From Acanthosepion lycidas (Eukaryota > Mollusca > Cephalopoda > Sepiida > Sepiidae), in assembly GCA_963932145.1 (NCBI GenBank), contig OZ010599.1, positions 46,711,277 through 46,775,276 of the forward strand: 64,000 nucleotides of DNA. Reading direction: 5' to 3'. This document shows positions 22,641 through 33,896 of the stretch, piece by piece (within the stretch, counting starts at the first letter, position 1; each line of letters opens with the position of its first letter). The notes under the pieces were generated by a model that ran no database searches, was not told the DNA's origin, and worked only from the letters and a program-made list of their open reading frames with translations. The translations under genes and the position numbers were made by a program.

Positions 22641-23831
22641 ACATATTTTTCTTTTAAATTAAGTCTGTAACTGCACCAATAGACAATGAGTTATATTGGC
22701 TGACTACAGTATACACAGCTTACCAAAAAAAATGAACATGTCATTTTGATTTTTACACATGCAAAAAAATTTGCACTGGAAACCATGTAAAACAAAAATA
22801 CAAAGTGTTATGAACATTTCCTCTTCATGGCAATATCTTAAAAATATGGACTTTAAGAATTCTGATTTATCTTCCTGAAATGAGCTACTGATATTACTTC
22901 AAGCATGTAAATTCATAAATAAATTCCTTGTTTTGTTACAATTACCCATGTTTCCTTGTCATTGTTATACTTTATCAATCTTCTTGGCATGGGTAAATCA
23001 ACTGTTCATTTGAATCCCTAAGCCCAATGCCACTATAAGCATTATTACACTTTTAGACATCCTATTCAAAATTAAGTTCTATCAAAATCAAGAAAAATTA
23101 AAAGCTAAATTTACATTTTTAAAATAAGCTTTGACTGATTTTTTCAAGTCCATGGATACTCCTACAAAAAAAAGAATATTGCTACTATGTATTCCTAATT
23201 TAGTCAGTTTGGCCAATAGTTTTCCCAAAGCTGCTTTTGCATTTTTGATAGAAATTAAATTAAGTGTTTGTGTGTGTCACACAGCGCTAGTGAAGAAGAG
23301 GATGGTAAATCTCTTCAAAAAGTCAAACCTCTTATCTAACATCTACTTGGCACTTTTAATAGTGATTGGGTCAAAGTCTTATTCATTAATGTCTTTTTCC
23401 TCAGTAACCTTATAAAAATATTTTTGATTGATTTCAAAACTATATTACAATTACCTAAAATTTCATATTTTCAGAACTCAATACACCAACATTGTTTATG
23501 CCCAGGGCAATTTGAACAGGTGTTTTTTGCAATAAACTTTTTATAATTCTCCACCTGTCTTCTGTGTCATTTTTGCTGCTGTTATAGTTACTCCTTTCCC
23601 ATAATCTCAGTGGAAGCAGATTCCTTGCAAACCCTCACAAAGTTGCTAGCACTGTCTGTCACTACATCCACACATTTGTTGTGGATTCAGTACTCCTTTA
23701 GTTTATTTTCAATGATTTTGGCCAGAACATCAAATGTATGACTGACTGTCATTCAATCTGGAACAGCCTAGGGCCACTGACTTTCTGTTCAAGCCTTCAT
23801 CTGCATAGTAGGTTGTCATGTCAAAATAGTT
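22641..23831. other. No gene seen
   Basis: AT-rich spacer. A 94-codon ORF at 23131-23415 has no recognised domain and no splice-site support. Confidence 0.5.
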
Positions 23832-24163
23832 TTTCTCCACTGCCTTAACCAGGTATTGAACTCACAACTCTTTGGGTCCTGTCACTGGATCTAACCAACA
23901 CCTTTATCCACTGTACAATGTGTCCTTAAGGATACCCGGTTAAGGCAGTGGAGAACTTGGAGAGGTAAATTAACAGGAGATAACTGATAAATGACATCCA
24001 TTAAACATGGCATGTGGAACTAGAACAGTCTACCGCAGCGAGCGAAATAAAGGGTTCAGTTTGACATTCCAGCCACCTGAAGAAGGCCGGAGTGTACAAC
24101 GCCTTAAACATTATGATAAATATTGCAACAAAGATGAGGACAATAGTCCGAATAATGTAAGCA
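23832..24163 (+). mobile_element. tRNA-derived SINE (family 1), head in antisense to its body
   Basis: The body and tail run on the + strand from 23930 to 24163 and end in AAAGATGAGGACAATAGTCCGAATAATGTA. Instead of a sense tRNA head, 23850-23925 holds the head in antisense (on the minus strand: GGACACATTGTACAGTGG ... GAGTTCAATACC). The junction is framed by inverted repeats (23832-23855 and 23932-23955). Relatives lie at 37700 and 43990. SINEs are copied by LINE machinery, with Pol III transcription from the tRNA-like head. Confidence 0.75.
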
Positions 24164-24870
24164 TATAACTAGTTAGCATTTTGTTAAATTACCTCCCTAC
24201 TTCTTTCACTTTTACTTACTAGTAAAGTTGAACACCAGACTACTATACATCTTACAAAATAATGTAACCATTTGTATCTGTCCATAATGAAACTGTCTAG
24301 GATTTATAAGCAGACAACTTTGTGTCATGACCTATCTTAATTTTTTTTTTTTTGGTGAGTTTGAATTTAGTGTAGGTCACATTCAATTGGTTAATCACAG
24401 TAAAGCCCACAAGCCTTTTTTATTTTGTTTTTCTTCTCAAAAAAAAAAAAAGTATTTTGCTTTTGAAATTAAATTAATTGTTCACTCGTCAGTAGTTTAC
24501 CATCGCCCGAGGAGACACATTTGTAGCGTTGAAAATAATTGCAATTGTGTAGTGATTTTTAACGTTTTTCTTTTAATATCCTAGAAAAAATAATTTAGCT
24601 CTACTTTGTATTGAGCCTTCTTTTAAATTAAATGTTACGGACAGTGGAATTTGTTCTCATTTTACTTGGAATTTGTATATGTTGATATGGAAAACAAAAA
24701 ACTACTCAACATTTCGCTTTTGTTTATCATCATTTGCCTTGATAAAGTCAAATGAGGAAATGCGTCAGCAAGGACTATGGACTATTTTCCGAATGTCTGT
24801 TATATACAACAACGAAAACAAATAATATATGAACTGGATTAAGTGTGACAATTTGATATTTTTTTGTTTA
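24164..24870. other. Spacer with a SINE-tail-like segment
   Basis: Around 24690-24780 the minus strand reads AAATGATGATAAACAAAAGCGAAATGTTGAG. This recalls the body of the SINEs around their GAAATGTTG block and may be a diverged tail. No gene was seen. Confidence 0.4.
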
Positions 24871-25178
24871 TACGTTATTTTTAAAAATAAATGCTGTTTG
24901 TAACAAACAGTAATATTTACCAGCCTGAATGTCCGAGAAAGATCGTTGAAAGTTCGTTGAAGATATTTGGACTTTGCTTACCAGACACTCCTCTGTAGTT
25001 GTGTGGTATAGCGCGTCAGATCTTATGACGGTTACTTTTATAGGACAGCAGTTCGATTCCTAGGCTAAGAACAACATATTTTCTGCTAAATTTCTCGGGC
25101 ATTCAGGCCGGTAAATGTTAATTGTTAATAATACTGTTTAAACAGCATTTACTTTAAATTGTATCTAAAAATAACGTA
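24871..25178 (+). mobile_element. Fold-back SINE (family 2) with an inverted copy of its own body
   Basis: The + strand has a tRNA-like head (24988-25064) followed by a body beginning TTTCTCGGGCATTCAGGC (25091-25178). Upstream (24871-24940) the same body is present in reverse complement, ending CAGCCTGAATGTCCGAGAAA. The arms are clearly homologous but diverged. A family relative with the same design lies at 58555. Confidence 0.75.
24988..25064 (+). other. tRNA-like SINE head with A and B boxes
   Basis: TAGTTGTGTGGTATAGCGCG resembles a Pol III A box, and AGTTCGATTCC at about 25050-25060 matches the B box consensus. The acceptor stem does not pair properly, so this is a SINE promoter and not a tRNA gene. 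Confidence 0.7.
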
Positions 25179-25192
25179 TTGAAGAAAATTTT

Positions 25193-26631
25193 TGTGTTGG
25201 GTGATGTTAAAAACCCAAATTTAAATGAAAAATAAAATTCTCAATTAAAGTTTTCCAGTTTACGATCTGAAATGAATATATTTAAATTATAAATATTAGG
25301 TTGGTGCAAAAATAATGACGTAATAATGTCGTTTTTTGACGTTAAAAAATACGTCAAAAAACGACATTATTACGTCATTATTTTTGCACCAACCTAATAT
25401 TTACACAGGACTAAAACAAAAACTGCCGATTTTGTCCTCGGCTTCTTCATAGAGGAAAGTAACAACAAAAAACTACTCAAAGAAGCAGACAATCTTAAAA
25501 TTATTAGATAAGACAACCAAAATATAATGTTCACAGATAAAAATACTTATTTTAATTTTATTTTTAATAAATCAAAAGTTACATGCATATTGTTCCATCT
25601 AAACAAAACGTTAAACAAAAGAAAGAAAAAAAAGAATTTATTTTACTAAAATGTTGACAGGCAATGTATCATTCTAAGCTGACAACTAAAAAACTAAATT
25701 CTTTTAAAAAAGTCAATTTTTTCAGATTCTATTATCTTTTTTAAATACATTTCTCTTTCTTCAGAAACTCTTTTTCACTTTCTCAGGAGCTGAAAGCGTA
25801 AATTAGAAAACTAAAACACAACGCCTAACGAACCTAGTCTAGGCTTTAAAATAAATAAATATCTATTTTATCTATTTGAAATAATTTTTAAAATCCCACT
25901 TTTAAAAATAAAATAGAGAACGAGAATGGGGCTGCCTTCCGCATCGAACGACTTTTTTGTAAGAGTTGACTCACCGAGTCAACAATAGTAAACAAATTAA
26001 AAGCAATAATTCCTCCTCTTGGGAATAAATTTTTTAAAAATCACCTCTTGCAAATAAATGTTTCTTCTTAGTCAAAGTTGAAACAAATCTAAAAAAAAAA
26101 AAAAAAAAAAAAAAAAAGTCGCAAAGTACATTTATCAACAGACATCTACATTTGCGTTACTGCCTTATGGGCTTTATAAGTCAAATCAAAATAAAATATA
26201 ACTTTTTTCTCAAGTTAAACAAATTTATAACTTTTCAAGTTATAGTAAACGGTTTTATAACTTGAAATATTAGCTTCGGAATTTTTACCGAAACTAACAA
26301 AAATTTTCTAGAGTCGTCCGAAACGAAATGCTCCCCATCCCGCTACCCTAAATAAAGCCAGACATTATTAATTATGAAATTAAAATTTAAAAATCTATCT
26401 CAAAATACTTCGACACTAAGTCGAACATTCAAAGTATTCATGCTATTTTAGGTGGCAAACTAAGTCAGATTTCCATGGAGCCAGAAATAAAGTGTCTAAC
26501 TTAGATCATCGATAAAAAAAATCCTGATAAAAAAGGAGTCGTCTGCAGCTTCCAATTCCATGAAAAAGAGTGGCAACAAAAAAATTATTGTTTTGCCATC
26601 AAACGCGTATTATACAAAATATCAATACTGA
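25193..26631 (+). repeat. Diverged tandem duplication, copy 1 (holds a MITE)
   Basis: Starting at TGTGTTGGGTGATGTTAAAAA, blocks such as CTGCCGATTTTGT, ACTACTCAAAG, GAGGAGCTGAAAG, GAGTCGTC, CTCCCCATCCCGC, TTTCGACA-like, GGAGCCAGAA and GGAGTCGTCTGCAGCTTCC occur in the same order as in copy 2. The copy includes the MITE and a poly-A tract. No coding frame is visible; the nature of the unit is unknown. Confidence 0.8.
25296..25397. mobile_element. MADE1-like mariner MITE, 102 bp palindrome
   Basis: The termini are the same as at 20139 (TTAGGTTGGTGC ... GCACCAACCTAA) and TA lies on both sides (25294-25295 and 25398-25399). The arms extend to about 47 bases with a short A/T loop near GTTAAAAAATAC. 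The inner part differs from the 80-bp version, so it is a separate subfamily. Confidence 0.92.
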
Positions 26632-26670
26632 AAAAAAAAGGGGGGGTTAGATAATGATCTTTTAGTCCCT

Positions 26671-27818
26671 TGTGTTGGTGGGTGATGTTAAAAACTCAAA
26701 TTTAAATGAAAAATTAAATTCTCAATCAAATTCAAGTTTTACCCATATACGATCTTAAATTTATATATTTAAATTAACATTAATATACAAGAAAAGTAAA
26801 ACTAATACTGCCGATTTTGTTCTCGACTTCTTCATAGAAAAGCAACAACCAAAACTACTCAAAGCAGACGATCTTTAAAATTATTGGATAACGACCATAA
26901 TACAGAGTTCACGGATAAATTTTTATTCTATGAAATAAATAAATTATATGCATGTTGTTCCATATGCTGAGTGGTAACGAAAAGAATAGATAGACAAAAT
27001 AAAATAGATTTACTTACATGAATAAGCAAACAACTTAAATAACATCTTTTTTCATTTGCACCTTTTCTTTAAACAAATCTTGTTATATCTTTTAACAATC
27101 AATTCAATTGTTCTTTCATCTTCTTTCGAACACTTTTCAATATTTTCTTCTGACACTTTTTCACCTTCTGAGGAGCTGAAAGTGTAGGAAAAAAAAACTA
27201 TGTCTAACCTAGTTTAAGCTATAAATTTAAAATGTATTATCTTTTTTAAATAATTTTTAAAATCCCACTTTAAAATAGTGAACGAGATAGGGGTCGTCTT
27301 CCCGCAGCGAACGATTCTTACAAAAAAACAAAAAGACTCTCCGAGTCAACAAATCAAATACAATATTTCCCCTTCTAGGGAATTAAATTACTTCTTTTAG
27401 CTTCTGAATTCTACAGAAGCTAACAATCTTTTCTTCAAAGTTTTTCAAATATAAACAAATCTCTTCTACGGAATTTTACCGAAGCTAATAAAATTTTCTA
27501 CAGAGTCGTCTGAAACGAAAAACTCCCCATCCCGCAAATCTAAAAGCTGGGCATCATTAATGTTAAATCTATCTAAAGAAAGTGTTTCGACACAGTAAGG
27601 TTCAAAGTAGCATGCTATTTTACGTGATAACTAAGTCAGTTTATCACGGAGCCAGAATTTGGGAGTATTTATTTACTCATCAAGAAATATTTTCTGACTG
27701 AGGATAAAATTCTCTGATAAAAAGGAATCGTCTGCAGCTTCCAATTCCATGAAAAATAGCGGCAACAAATTTTATCGTCTGTTTTCTCATCAGACGTGTA
27801 CATAATAACATCAATATC
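26671..27818 (+). repeat. Diverged tandem duplication, copy 2 (no MITE)
   Basis: This is collinear with copy 1, from TGTGTTGGTGGGTGATGTTA to the TCGTCTGCAGCTTCC block and the final ACGTGTA region. It is shorter because it lacks the MITE, the poly-A tract and some AT-rich spacers. At the MITE position (about 26778-26788) it reads through without the insertion. Confidence 0.8.
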
Positions 27819-29086
27819 ATAATAATATTTTTACCACTGAAGTTATTGAAAAGATGTCTTCTCACTTTTATAAATATTCTAAAATTTTTCCAAAATACAT
27901 CATCTAATATTTTACCACTAAAATTATAGAAAAGACGTCTTCTCACTCTCTATATTAACATTCTAATTTCTTTAAATAAAAATTTTCCAAAGTATAAACA
28001 AAACATAGGTATTTGGGCCTCTCGTAACACAAAAAATATGAAACAATAATATGAAGAAACATTCAACAACCATTTATTCAATTGCAATAATACAATTGTG
28101 TACCGACAGTGAGTAATAATAATTCAATGAACTTAACTGTTATTTGAATTAGTTAAAGACTAAGGAAGATATACTTTTTTACCTGGACTTACAGAAAAAA
28201 AATTTCAGTTCAAGAAATAGTAAGTTTTAATGGAAAGAATGTTCTTCAATAAGTTTTTTTTGTAAGCTGAAATTTTGATGTGATTTCAAAGAAACTTGTT
28301 GAGTGAGGTGAGATAATTGAAGTCTGCTTGAATATCGAAAAGTTGCATTTGGTACAAAAAATGTAGTTTTAAACTTTTGAGTTGAAATCAGCATAAAAGT
28401 ATATGGAAGTATCTGGCCGCTCAAATTCGTTCACTGTGAATGACATCAGTTGAGTTGAGATGAATTGAGTGAGTGTGTTCTGGGAAGCTGAGATTATGTT
28501 TAGATTTTAGCTCCAGAAGATGTGACGTAAAATTTCTCACTGGTAAAAATTAATAAAAGTCGAAAGTTGTATTCTCTCAGACGTTATGTTTGTTGCTAAA
28601 GAAAATCTCACTATTAGAAGTTGATAAGACCAGGGGGTGTAAATGTTTGTGAATGTGTATATACAGTAACGTATTTCCGCAAATTCAAAACATTTTTTTA
28701 ACTGTTCGTAACTGAGTTATGTAGCGTTCTAGATTTTAAATTAAAAAAATGACGTTTCAGTTTTTTTCCGTAGTATCCATATGCAGGTTTTGCGTTAAGG
28801 GGTATTTTGTCCGCCCAAGTTTTACCCGATGGAACATAATACAGAAGGTTTTTCAGTTGAAGAATTAATTTCGTTAAAAATACAATATATTTGTTATCGT
28901 GGTGTCAACTAACCGTCTTCGAATATCGACTGTTCTGGTTTCCTTCAGCGTATGTCAACTGAATATTTATTGCATTAAAAAAATACAATTATGGCACGAG
29001 GCCGAAAAGGGGGAGGGGTTGAGGCGTGACCACCGATATAGAAGGCCTGCTCGATAGTGACGTGTGTCCACGCAGTGAAACAGACA
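27819..29086. other. No gene seen
   Basis: This may hold another LTR-like or SINE-like piece: the minus strand has TTGAATAAATGGTTG near 28070, and a GC-richer block lies near 28985-29070. No coding region was identified. Confidence 0.4.
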
Positions 29087-29121
29087 GTTACATTATGATT
29101 ACTGAGTAATCATAATGTAAC
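29087..29121. repeat. Perfect 17-bp palindrome with a 1-base loop
   Basis: GTTACATTATGATTACT and its exact reverse complement are separated by a single G. Confidence 0.9.
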
Positions 29122-29353
29122 GAAAAATTGTAAGAAAAAAAATTGGTTTTAGAAAACTTTTTAAAAATACATTTATAAAAGAAAGAAACAGAATTGGATT
29201 TTATACAGAAATTTATTTCATTAAATTAATTGTAAAAAAATAACCGATAAGAAAAAAAATGTTGTTGCTGAATGTTTTACTTTTGTTTTGTTAAAAAAAA
29301 CTAAACTTTAAAGTAAAGAAATTAAACATCATGTGACATTTCATTAAATTTTG

Positions 29354-30500
29354 TTTTAAAGACTGAAATTCGTTCATTATTTTTTGTTTCAAATTTGAAA
29401 ACATTTTTAAAATCATAATCAGTATTGTTTTAATTTGCATGTTTTTATCTTAATTTTAGTAATTATTCTGTAAAGTTACAATATCGTAAGTAATGATTAT
29501 TATTCTTACACTAGAGCAACAACTCAATTATGAAACAAACAGACGAGCAAATTACAAGTTAAATGATAAATAAGAAACAAATAAAACTTGTTATAGATAA
29601 GCGTATGGTTGCAAGAAAGAAATACGACAACAGCAGAAATAGATTTACGTGGTTTATTTCAACAGGAACGTGAGGGTTTGGGACAGCTACCTTGTGGTAA
29701 AGTTCATAAGCCGGCTTCGGATCTAGGTCGATCTCTCATAGTAGTTCACACATGTTGACGCTGGCACTCCCTACTGATAGCTGGTGTCGCTCGGTCTGAC
29801 CGTGACAGGTCTCTACACTGGCCACATGTTGACTGCCCGTTGAACTTCCGTGTGACCCCTTTTATAGCGTTTTTTATGGCTTAACAGGCTCGAAAAACGA
29901 AGCGAGTATAATTAGGAGGGAAGCATTTTTATTGGACGAAAAATGGAGCACTTTAAATATTATTTTATTTTTCGTCGGAACTCGAGTGTCAGGAACATTT
30001 GTAAACGAAGATAATGTTCATTTTGTGACGGGGCTTTGTCCCGTTCACATCCTGTTCTCGCTCTTGAGTATTTGCCTGTAAATCAACCGAGATATGACAT
30101 TTTATTTTATAACAAACTAAATACAAGAAAGTAAATAAATTTGATACAAAAAAGAGATTTAAAATTCAAATAATACTTATAGAAAAGTAGGTTACAGACA
30201 GACGATTTTAAGACTGAAATTCGTTCATGATTTTAAAATTGTTTCTCATTTGAAATTTTTTAAATCATAATCAGCATTGTTTTAATTTGCATGTTTTTAT
30301 TTCAATTTTAATAATTATTCTGTAAAGTTACAATTTTTGTAATCATTAAGAGATTATTACTCAAATACAGTATTATGATGAATAAATAAAACAATTAAAT
30401 ATAAATAAGAAACAAATAAATACAAACAAGCAAATAAATTAGATACAAACAATAAATAGATTTAAAAATCAAATAATACTTTCAGAAAAATAGGTTACTG
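29354..30500 (+). repeat. Tandem duplication of a 300-bp unit, first copy split by a solo LTR
   Basis: Segment X (GACTGAAATTCGTTCAT ... AAGAAACAAATAAA) is at 29354-29588 and again at 30205-30420. Segment Y (AAATTTGATACAA..., AATAATACTT..., AAGTAGGTTAC) is at 30115-30204 and again at 30412-30500. In the second copy X and Y are contiguous. In the first they are separated by the 526-bp LTR. Confidence 0.85.
29589..30114 (-). mobile_element. Solo LTR of an LTR retrotransposon
   Basis: The insert begins TGTTATA and ends TATAACA (TG...CA ends in an inverted repeat) and is flanked by the 4-base duplication AACT (29585-29588 and 30115-30118). On the minus strand it has a TATA box (TATAAAAGGGG at 29856-29866) and downstream an AATAAA (29653-29658), the right order for an LTR promoter and poly-A signal. 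No gag or pol adjoins it, so the internal part was lost, most simply by LTR-LTR recombination. It is more GC-rich than its surroundings. Confidence 0.9.
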
Positions 30501-30697
30501 ATACAAAATTTAGCTGAATGTTTGAAGTTTTCTTTTTTTTGCTTAACTTGTTACTTGTAATATTATTTTCCCTAGAACAAAATTATTTAAAAGAGCATTT
30601 GTAGACCTCCAGACAAACATTCTTTGTATTTTTTCTATATTGTAACCCTCATCACAAGTGTCAACATCAAAAAGAAGCTCATAATCTGCCAAAATAT

Positions 30698-32400
30698 TCA
30701 ATGGCTATTCAGTGTCATGGCTATTTTTCTTTGATTTACTAAATGAAGAAAAGAATGATTTTTTATAAGTTTATCAATGACTACATAATTATAGAGAACA
30801 AAATTTATAGTTTTATTAGGATATAAGAGAGAACCTCTATTAATCTCCTGAAAATAGCTGCTTATTTCAGGTATTTCTTCCACATTATCTCTTACACTTC
30901 CAGATATTAAATCTTTGCAACTAATGCGTTTAATTTTCTTAAAAAATACATTACAGCAATAACCTGCTAAGTATAGCATTACAGGTAGAACTTCTCTACA
31001 ATTATTAACATCATCCTCTTTAACATATATATATAACTTTTCCTCCTCTGTCACTTCATCCCAGTTTGGTTCTTGTAAACTCTTTAAATCAATTTTAATG
31101 CATTGCTGATTAAATGGTAAGCTCAATTTTAAAGCTGATTGCATTCTAATTTTTTTTTCACACTCAAATACTTGCCATATTGAGATATTATACTGATCCC
31201 CATTAAGTTATCGGTATTGACCAAACCTTGCTTCAAGGTGATCAGTTTGAAATTTGCCTGGTAATATGTACAGCATTTTCAGTTCTTCTATGCAATACTT
31301 GGTCAGTTCTAGAAATGCATAGTTTGTATGATGCAAAGCAGTGAAGGTTTCCTTTGTTAATTTGCCATTTCTTCCAGAAATGCTATTCCAACATTCTAAC
31401 CAGTCACAGAATACAGAGAGAAATTTAAAATTTTCTTCATTCATTCTAAGTGGATTGCAGTATTTATTTCTAAGCCAACAACCTTTATATGGTGTTTTAA
31501 CCTTCATTATTGTCCATCAAATATAAAATATGTTTATATATTCTGCAACTTCTGCAAAATTAGGCAAATATTTCTGTTTTCCTAAAGTCAATAATCCTTG
31601 AATAGTGTATTCATTAAAAATTTGCAGAACTAAATTAACATTTTGCCTTTCAAGATTAGAAGGAGAAAGTGCCTTTGAGGTCAATTTATAACAATATTTC
31701 AAAATTGACTAAGATTCTATGGCATGAAGTTTCTGTAAGGTAGAAAATGGGGCACTTTGGATATTATCTAATTCATGATTTCCATTATGACAAAATTTGG
31801 GGAACAGCATGCATTTATTTGCATCTTTTTGACCAAGCCAATTGTTTCTAATGTATTTTAATATATGGACTGAGTCAAAAAGGAAGAAAAGAGGTTGATA
31901 TTTTATAACTGGGTGTGGATATACAATGGAAAGCTTTGGTGGACTGCAAAAGAAAGATATAGCTTTTTTATTTATAGCATTATTATCTGTTATAATTGAT
32001 AATACTTGAAAGCCTATCTCCTCTAAACCAATTATTATGTATTTAACTATTTCAAATAACTTCTCAGCTTTTCTCATAACATGCACAACATCTTTATATT
32101 GTGAGAATACACTGCTAATCATGAAAGCAAAAGCACTTGTTGCAGCTTCACTGTTGTCGTCAGATAAGCCAACAATATTGCCACCCTTATAATCTAAATA
32201 AGGTTTTAGATGAATTTCATCAACAAGTAAAGATATTGTGATGTCCTTCTGCACTAGGAGCTTAAATTTATTTTTAATATACATAAGAAAATCGTTATGT
32301 TGCTCAATCAAAGGATTCATATATGTTGATAACTTAGTCTTTTAATGGTTGAATAGCTAGGTAAAATATTTGCTGTCTCTTAACAATCTGTACCCTTTAG
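30698..32400 (-). pseudogene. P-like transposase core, one frame with a few stops
   Basis: From 32320 to 30698 the minus strand stays in a single frame of about 540 codons interrupted only by TAG (31711), TGA (31519) and TAA (31210). Blocks seen in order are ILLVDE-like ISLLVDEIHLKPYLDYKGG (first catalytic Asp), FAFMISS, LSIITDNNAINKK (second acidic site), FFLFDSVHILKYIRNNWL, LERQNV, LPGKFQTDHLEARFGQYR and a C-terminal tail. These are the conserved blocks of the THAP9/P-element RNase H-like and GTP-binding regions. Just upstream (to 32400) the same frame has LPSYSTIKRL. An active protein would cut and join transposon DNA using GTP. Confidence 0.9.
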
Positions 32401-32487
32401 GGGAGCAGTTATATAACAATGAAGAAAATATAATGAACCTTATTTTGTGTCATTAAATTTAGCTGCTCACATATAAATTTAATTGTA

Positions 32488-32700
32488 TTAAAATGTTTGT
32501 TTGATTCTTCTTGCACCAATAGTAGAAATGACATTATCAATTTTAATTAATATTAAATGTTCTGTGTCCATTTTCTTCATGTTTTCTATCAGAATTTCAA
32601 GAATATTTTGTTCAGTTACATGTTTAGGAATCTTATAGTCCCCTATTGAATGCATTTCCACATCTCTACAAAACACATGTACTGCAAAAATCAGATTCAA
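32488..32700 (-). other. Short ORF between the THAP exon and the transposase core
   Basis: A 70-codon frame (with FAVHVFCRDVEMHSIGDYKI and HLILIKIDNV) in a different phase from the core. It could be part of the same transposase or chance. No domain was recognised. Confidence 0.3.
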
Positions 32701-32879
32701 TTACAAGAGACAGATTGATTTTTGGATATGGGGATTTAATGATGCTGAATAAGTGTCTCTTGCTGCCTAACAAAACTCCAGAAATTTAATTTCCCTTCTA
32801 GATCATTAACATTATGGAATTTCTTCTGCATTTTATATTTACTAAGTCATCATTATATTTACTAAGTCATCATTAATTT

Positions 32880-33115
32880 AAAGCACTTTTAAGAGCAGAA
32901 TTCTCTAGTCGAATTCTCCGAGAGTCTGGTGATTCTCTAGAAGTATTCAATGAAGATAAATATGAGGGACAGTTTGGGAAAATTCTAGGAATAGCACCAT
33001 CACGAAGATATATTTTTTTTAGTTTAACTGCAATTGTGGCACCTATTTTTTTTTTTTTTGTAAAAAGCTGACGATTCTCTCCTTATGTCCTCCGGTTGAA
33101 AATGTAGTTCATAAA
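32880..33115 (-). pseudogene. Second THAP block of the P-like transposase, decayed
   Basis: The minus strand reads ELHFQPEDIRRESSAF, followed after a T/A-rich slip by LKKIYLRDGAIPRIFPNCPSYLS in a shifted frame. HFxPEDI completes the zinc site and GAIPxIF is the usual C-terminal end of THAP domains. The Cys before the HF appears lost and no clean acceptor is seen, so this exon is probably not functional. Confidence 0.75.
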
Positions 33116-33339
33116 AAGATTTTAAAAACCAAACCTATTTTAAATTCTTGTGAAAATCTAAGAAAATCAATCAGCAAAAATACAGTAACATGAAGCATTA
33201 ATTTAATAATTTTAAGAAAAGTGGAGAGAATTCAACAAAAAAAGATTATTAGTGACGAAGCTATGTAAAATTTTTAACGTTTATTCATTTTTTTAATTTA
33301 AAATGATATAAATAAAAAAAAAAACATTCTAATGAATAA

Positions 33340-33530
33340 AAGTAAAACAATTCTAAAAAATTGTTAAATTATAATAATTCTAAAAAAAAATTCAATTATT
33401 TTTTTTATGCCTATAAAAAGATTCCTTTATGAAATTACAATAGTTTCATTTAGTCATGAATAAAACAATTCTAAAAAATCGTTAAAATTATTAGAATTAT
33501 TTTTTATGCATATAAAATATTCCTTTAGGA
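33340..33530 (+). repeat. Short tandem duplication
   Basis: AAACAATTCTAAAAAAT ... TATAAAA ... TTCCTTTA occurs at about 33345-33430 and again at 33460-33535 in the same order, inside the P-like element. Confidence 0.65.
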
Positions 33531-33737
33531 ATTCATGAATGAATTTATATCGAAAATTTCTTTAAAGTTTATTTCTTAAAAAATGAGTTTTTAGATTTTA
33601 AAAGCAACACGTACGAGAATGAATGTCTAAACTTTCTTGCTAGATTTGTCTTTAACTAAATTACAAAGACATGGTGTTAATTTTATCACTAAAGTTTCAA
33701 TAAAATTTACTTATTTTTTAATACAAAAAATACTCAC

Positions 33738-33896
33738 TCTGCTGAATTTAGTAGGTAAAAAATGATCTCTTCTGATTGTACGAATCCAAACATCAGATAA
33801 TTGATCATATAATTCTTTAGGGAAAGAAAATACATGTACTTTAGGGCCGTTTTTATAATTCCCTTTGCAATTTGGTACAACGCATCTATAAGGCAT
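33738..33896 (-). pseudogene. THAP-domain exon of the P-like transposase
   Basis: The translation starts MPYRCVVPNCKGNYKNG and continues HVFSFPKE, DVWIRTIRRDHFLPTKFSR. The C-x4-C pair, the Trp and the PxKFSR stretch are the first half of the THAP (C2CH) DNA-binding zinc finger. The exon ends at a good donor (GTGAGT on the minus strand at 33737-33732), exactly where the family motif would go on to V-C-x2-H-F. The Met context and length (53 codons) fit a first exon. In P elements this domain binds the transposon ends. Confidence 0.85.

Larger units (their letters stand above)
30698..33896 (-). mobile_element. P-element/THAP9-like DNA transposon
   Basis: On the minus strand, from right to left, lie a THAP zinc-finger exon (33738-33896), a second block completing the THAP domain (about 32880-33110) and a long transposase core (30698 to about 32400). 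This is the arrangement of P elements and of the vertebrate THAP9 gene. Terminal inverted repeats and an 8-bp target duplication were not found by eye. The copy is damaged but only lightly in the core. Confidence 0.88.

Noticed and set aside
24988-25064. Genuine tRNA gene
   Set aside because: The B box is good, but the acceptor stem does not pair and a SINE body follows directly.
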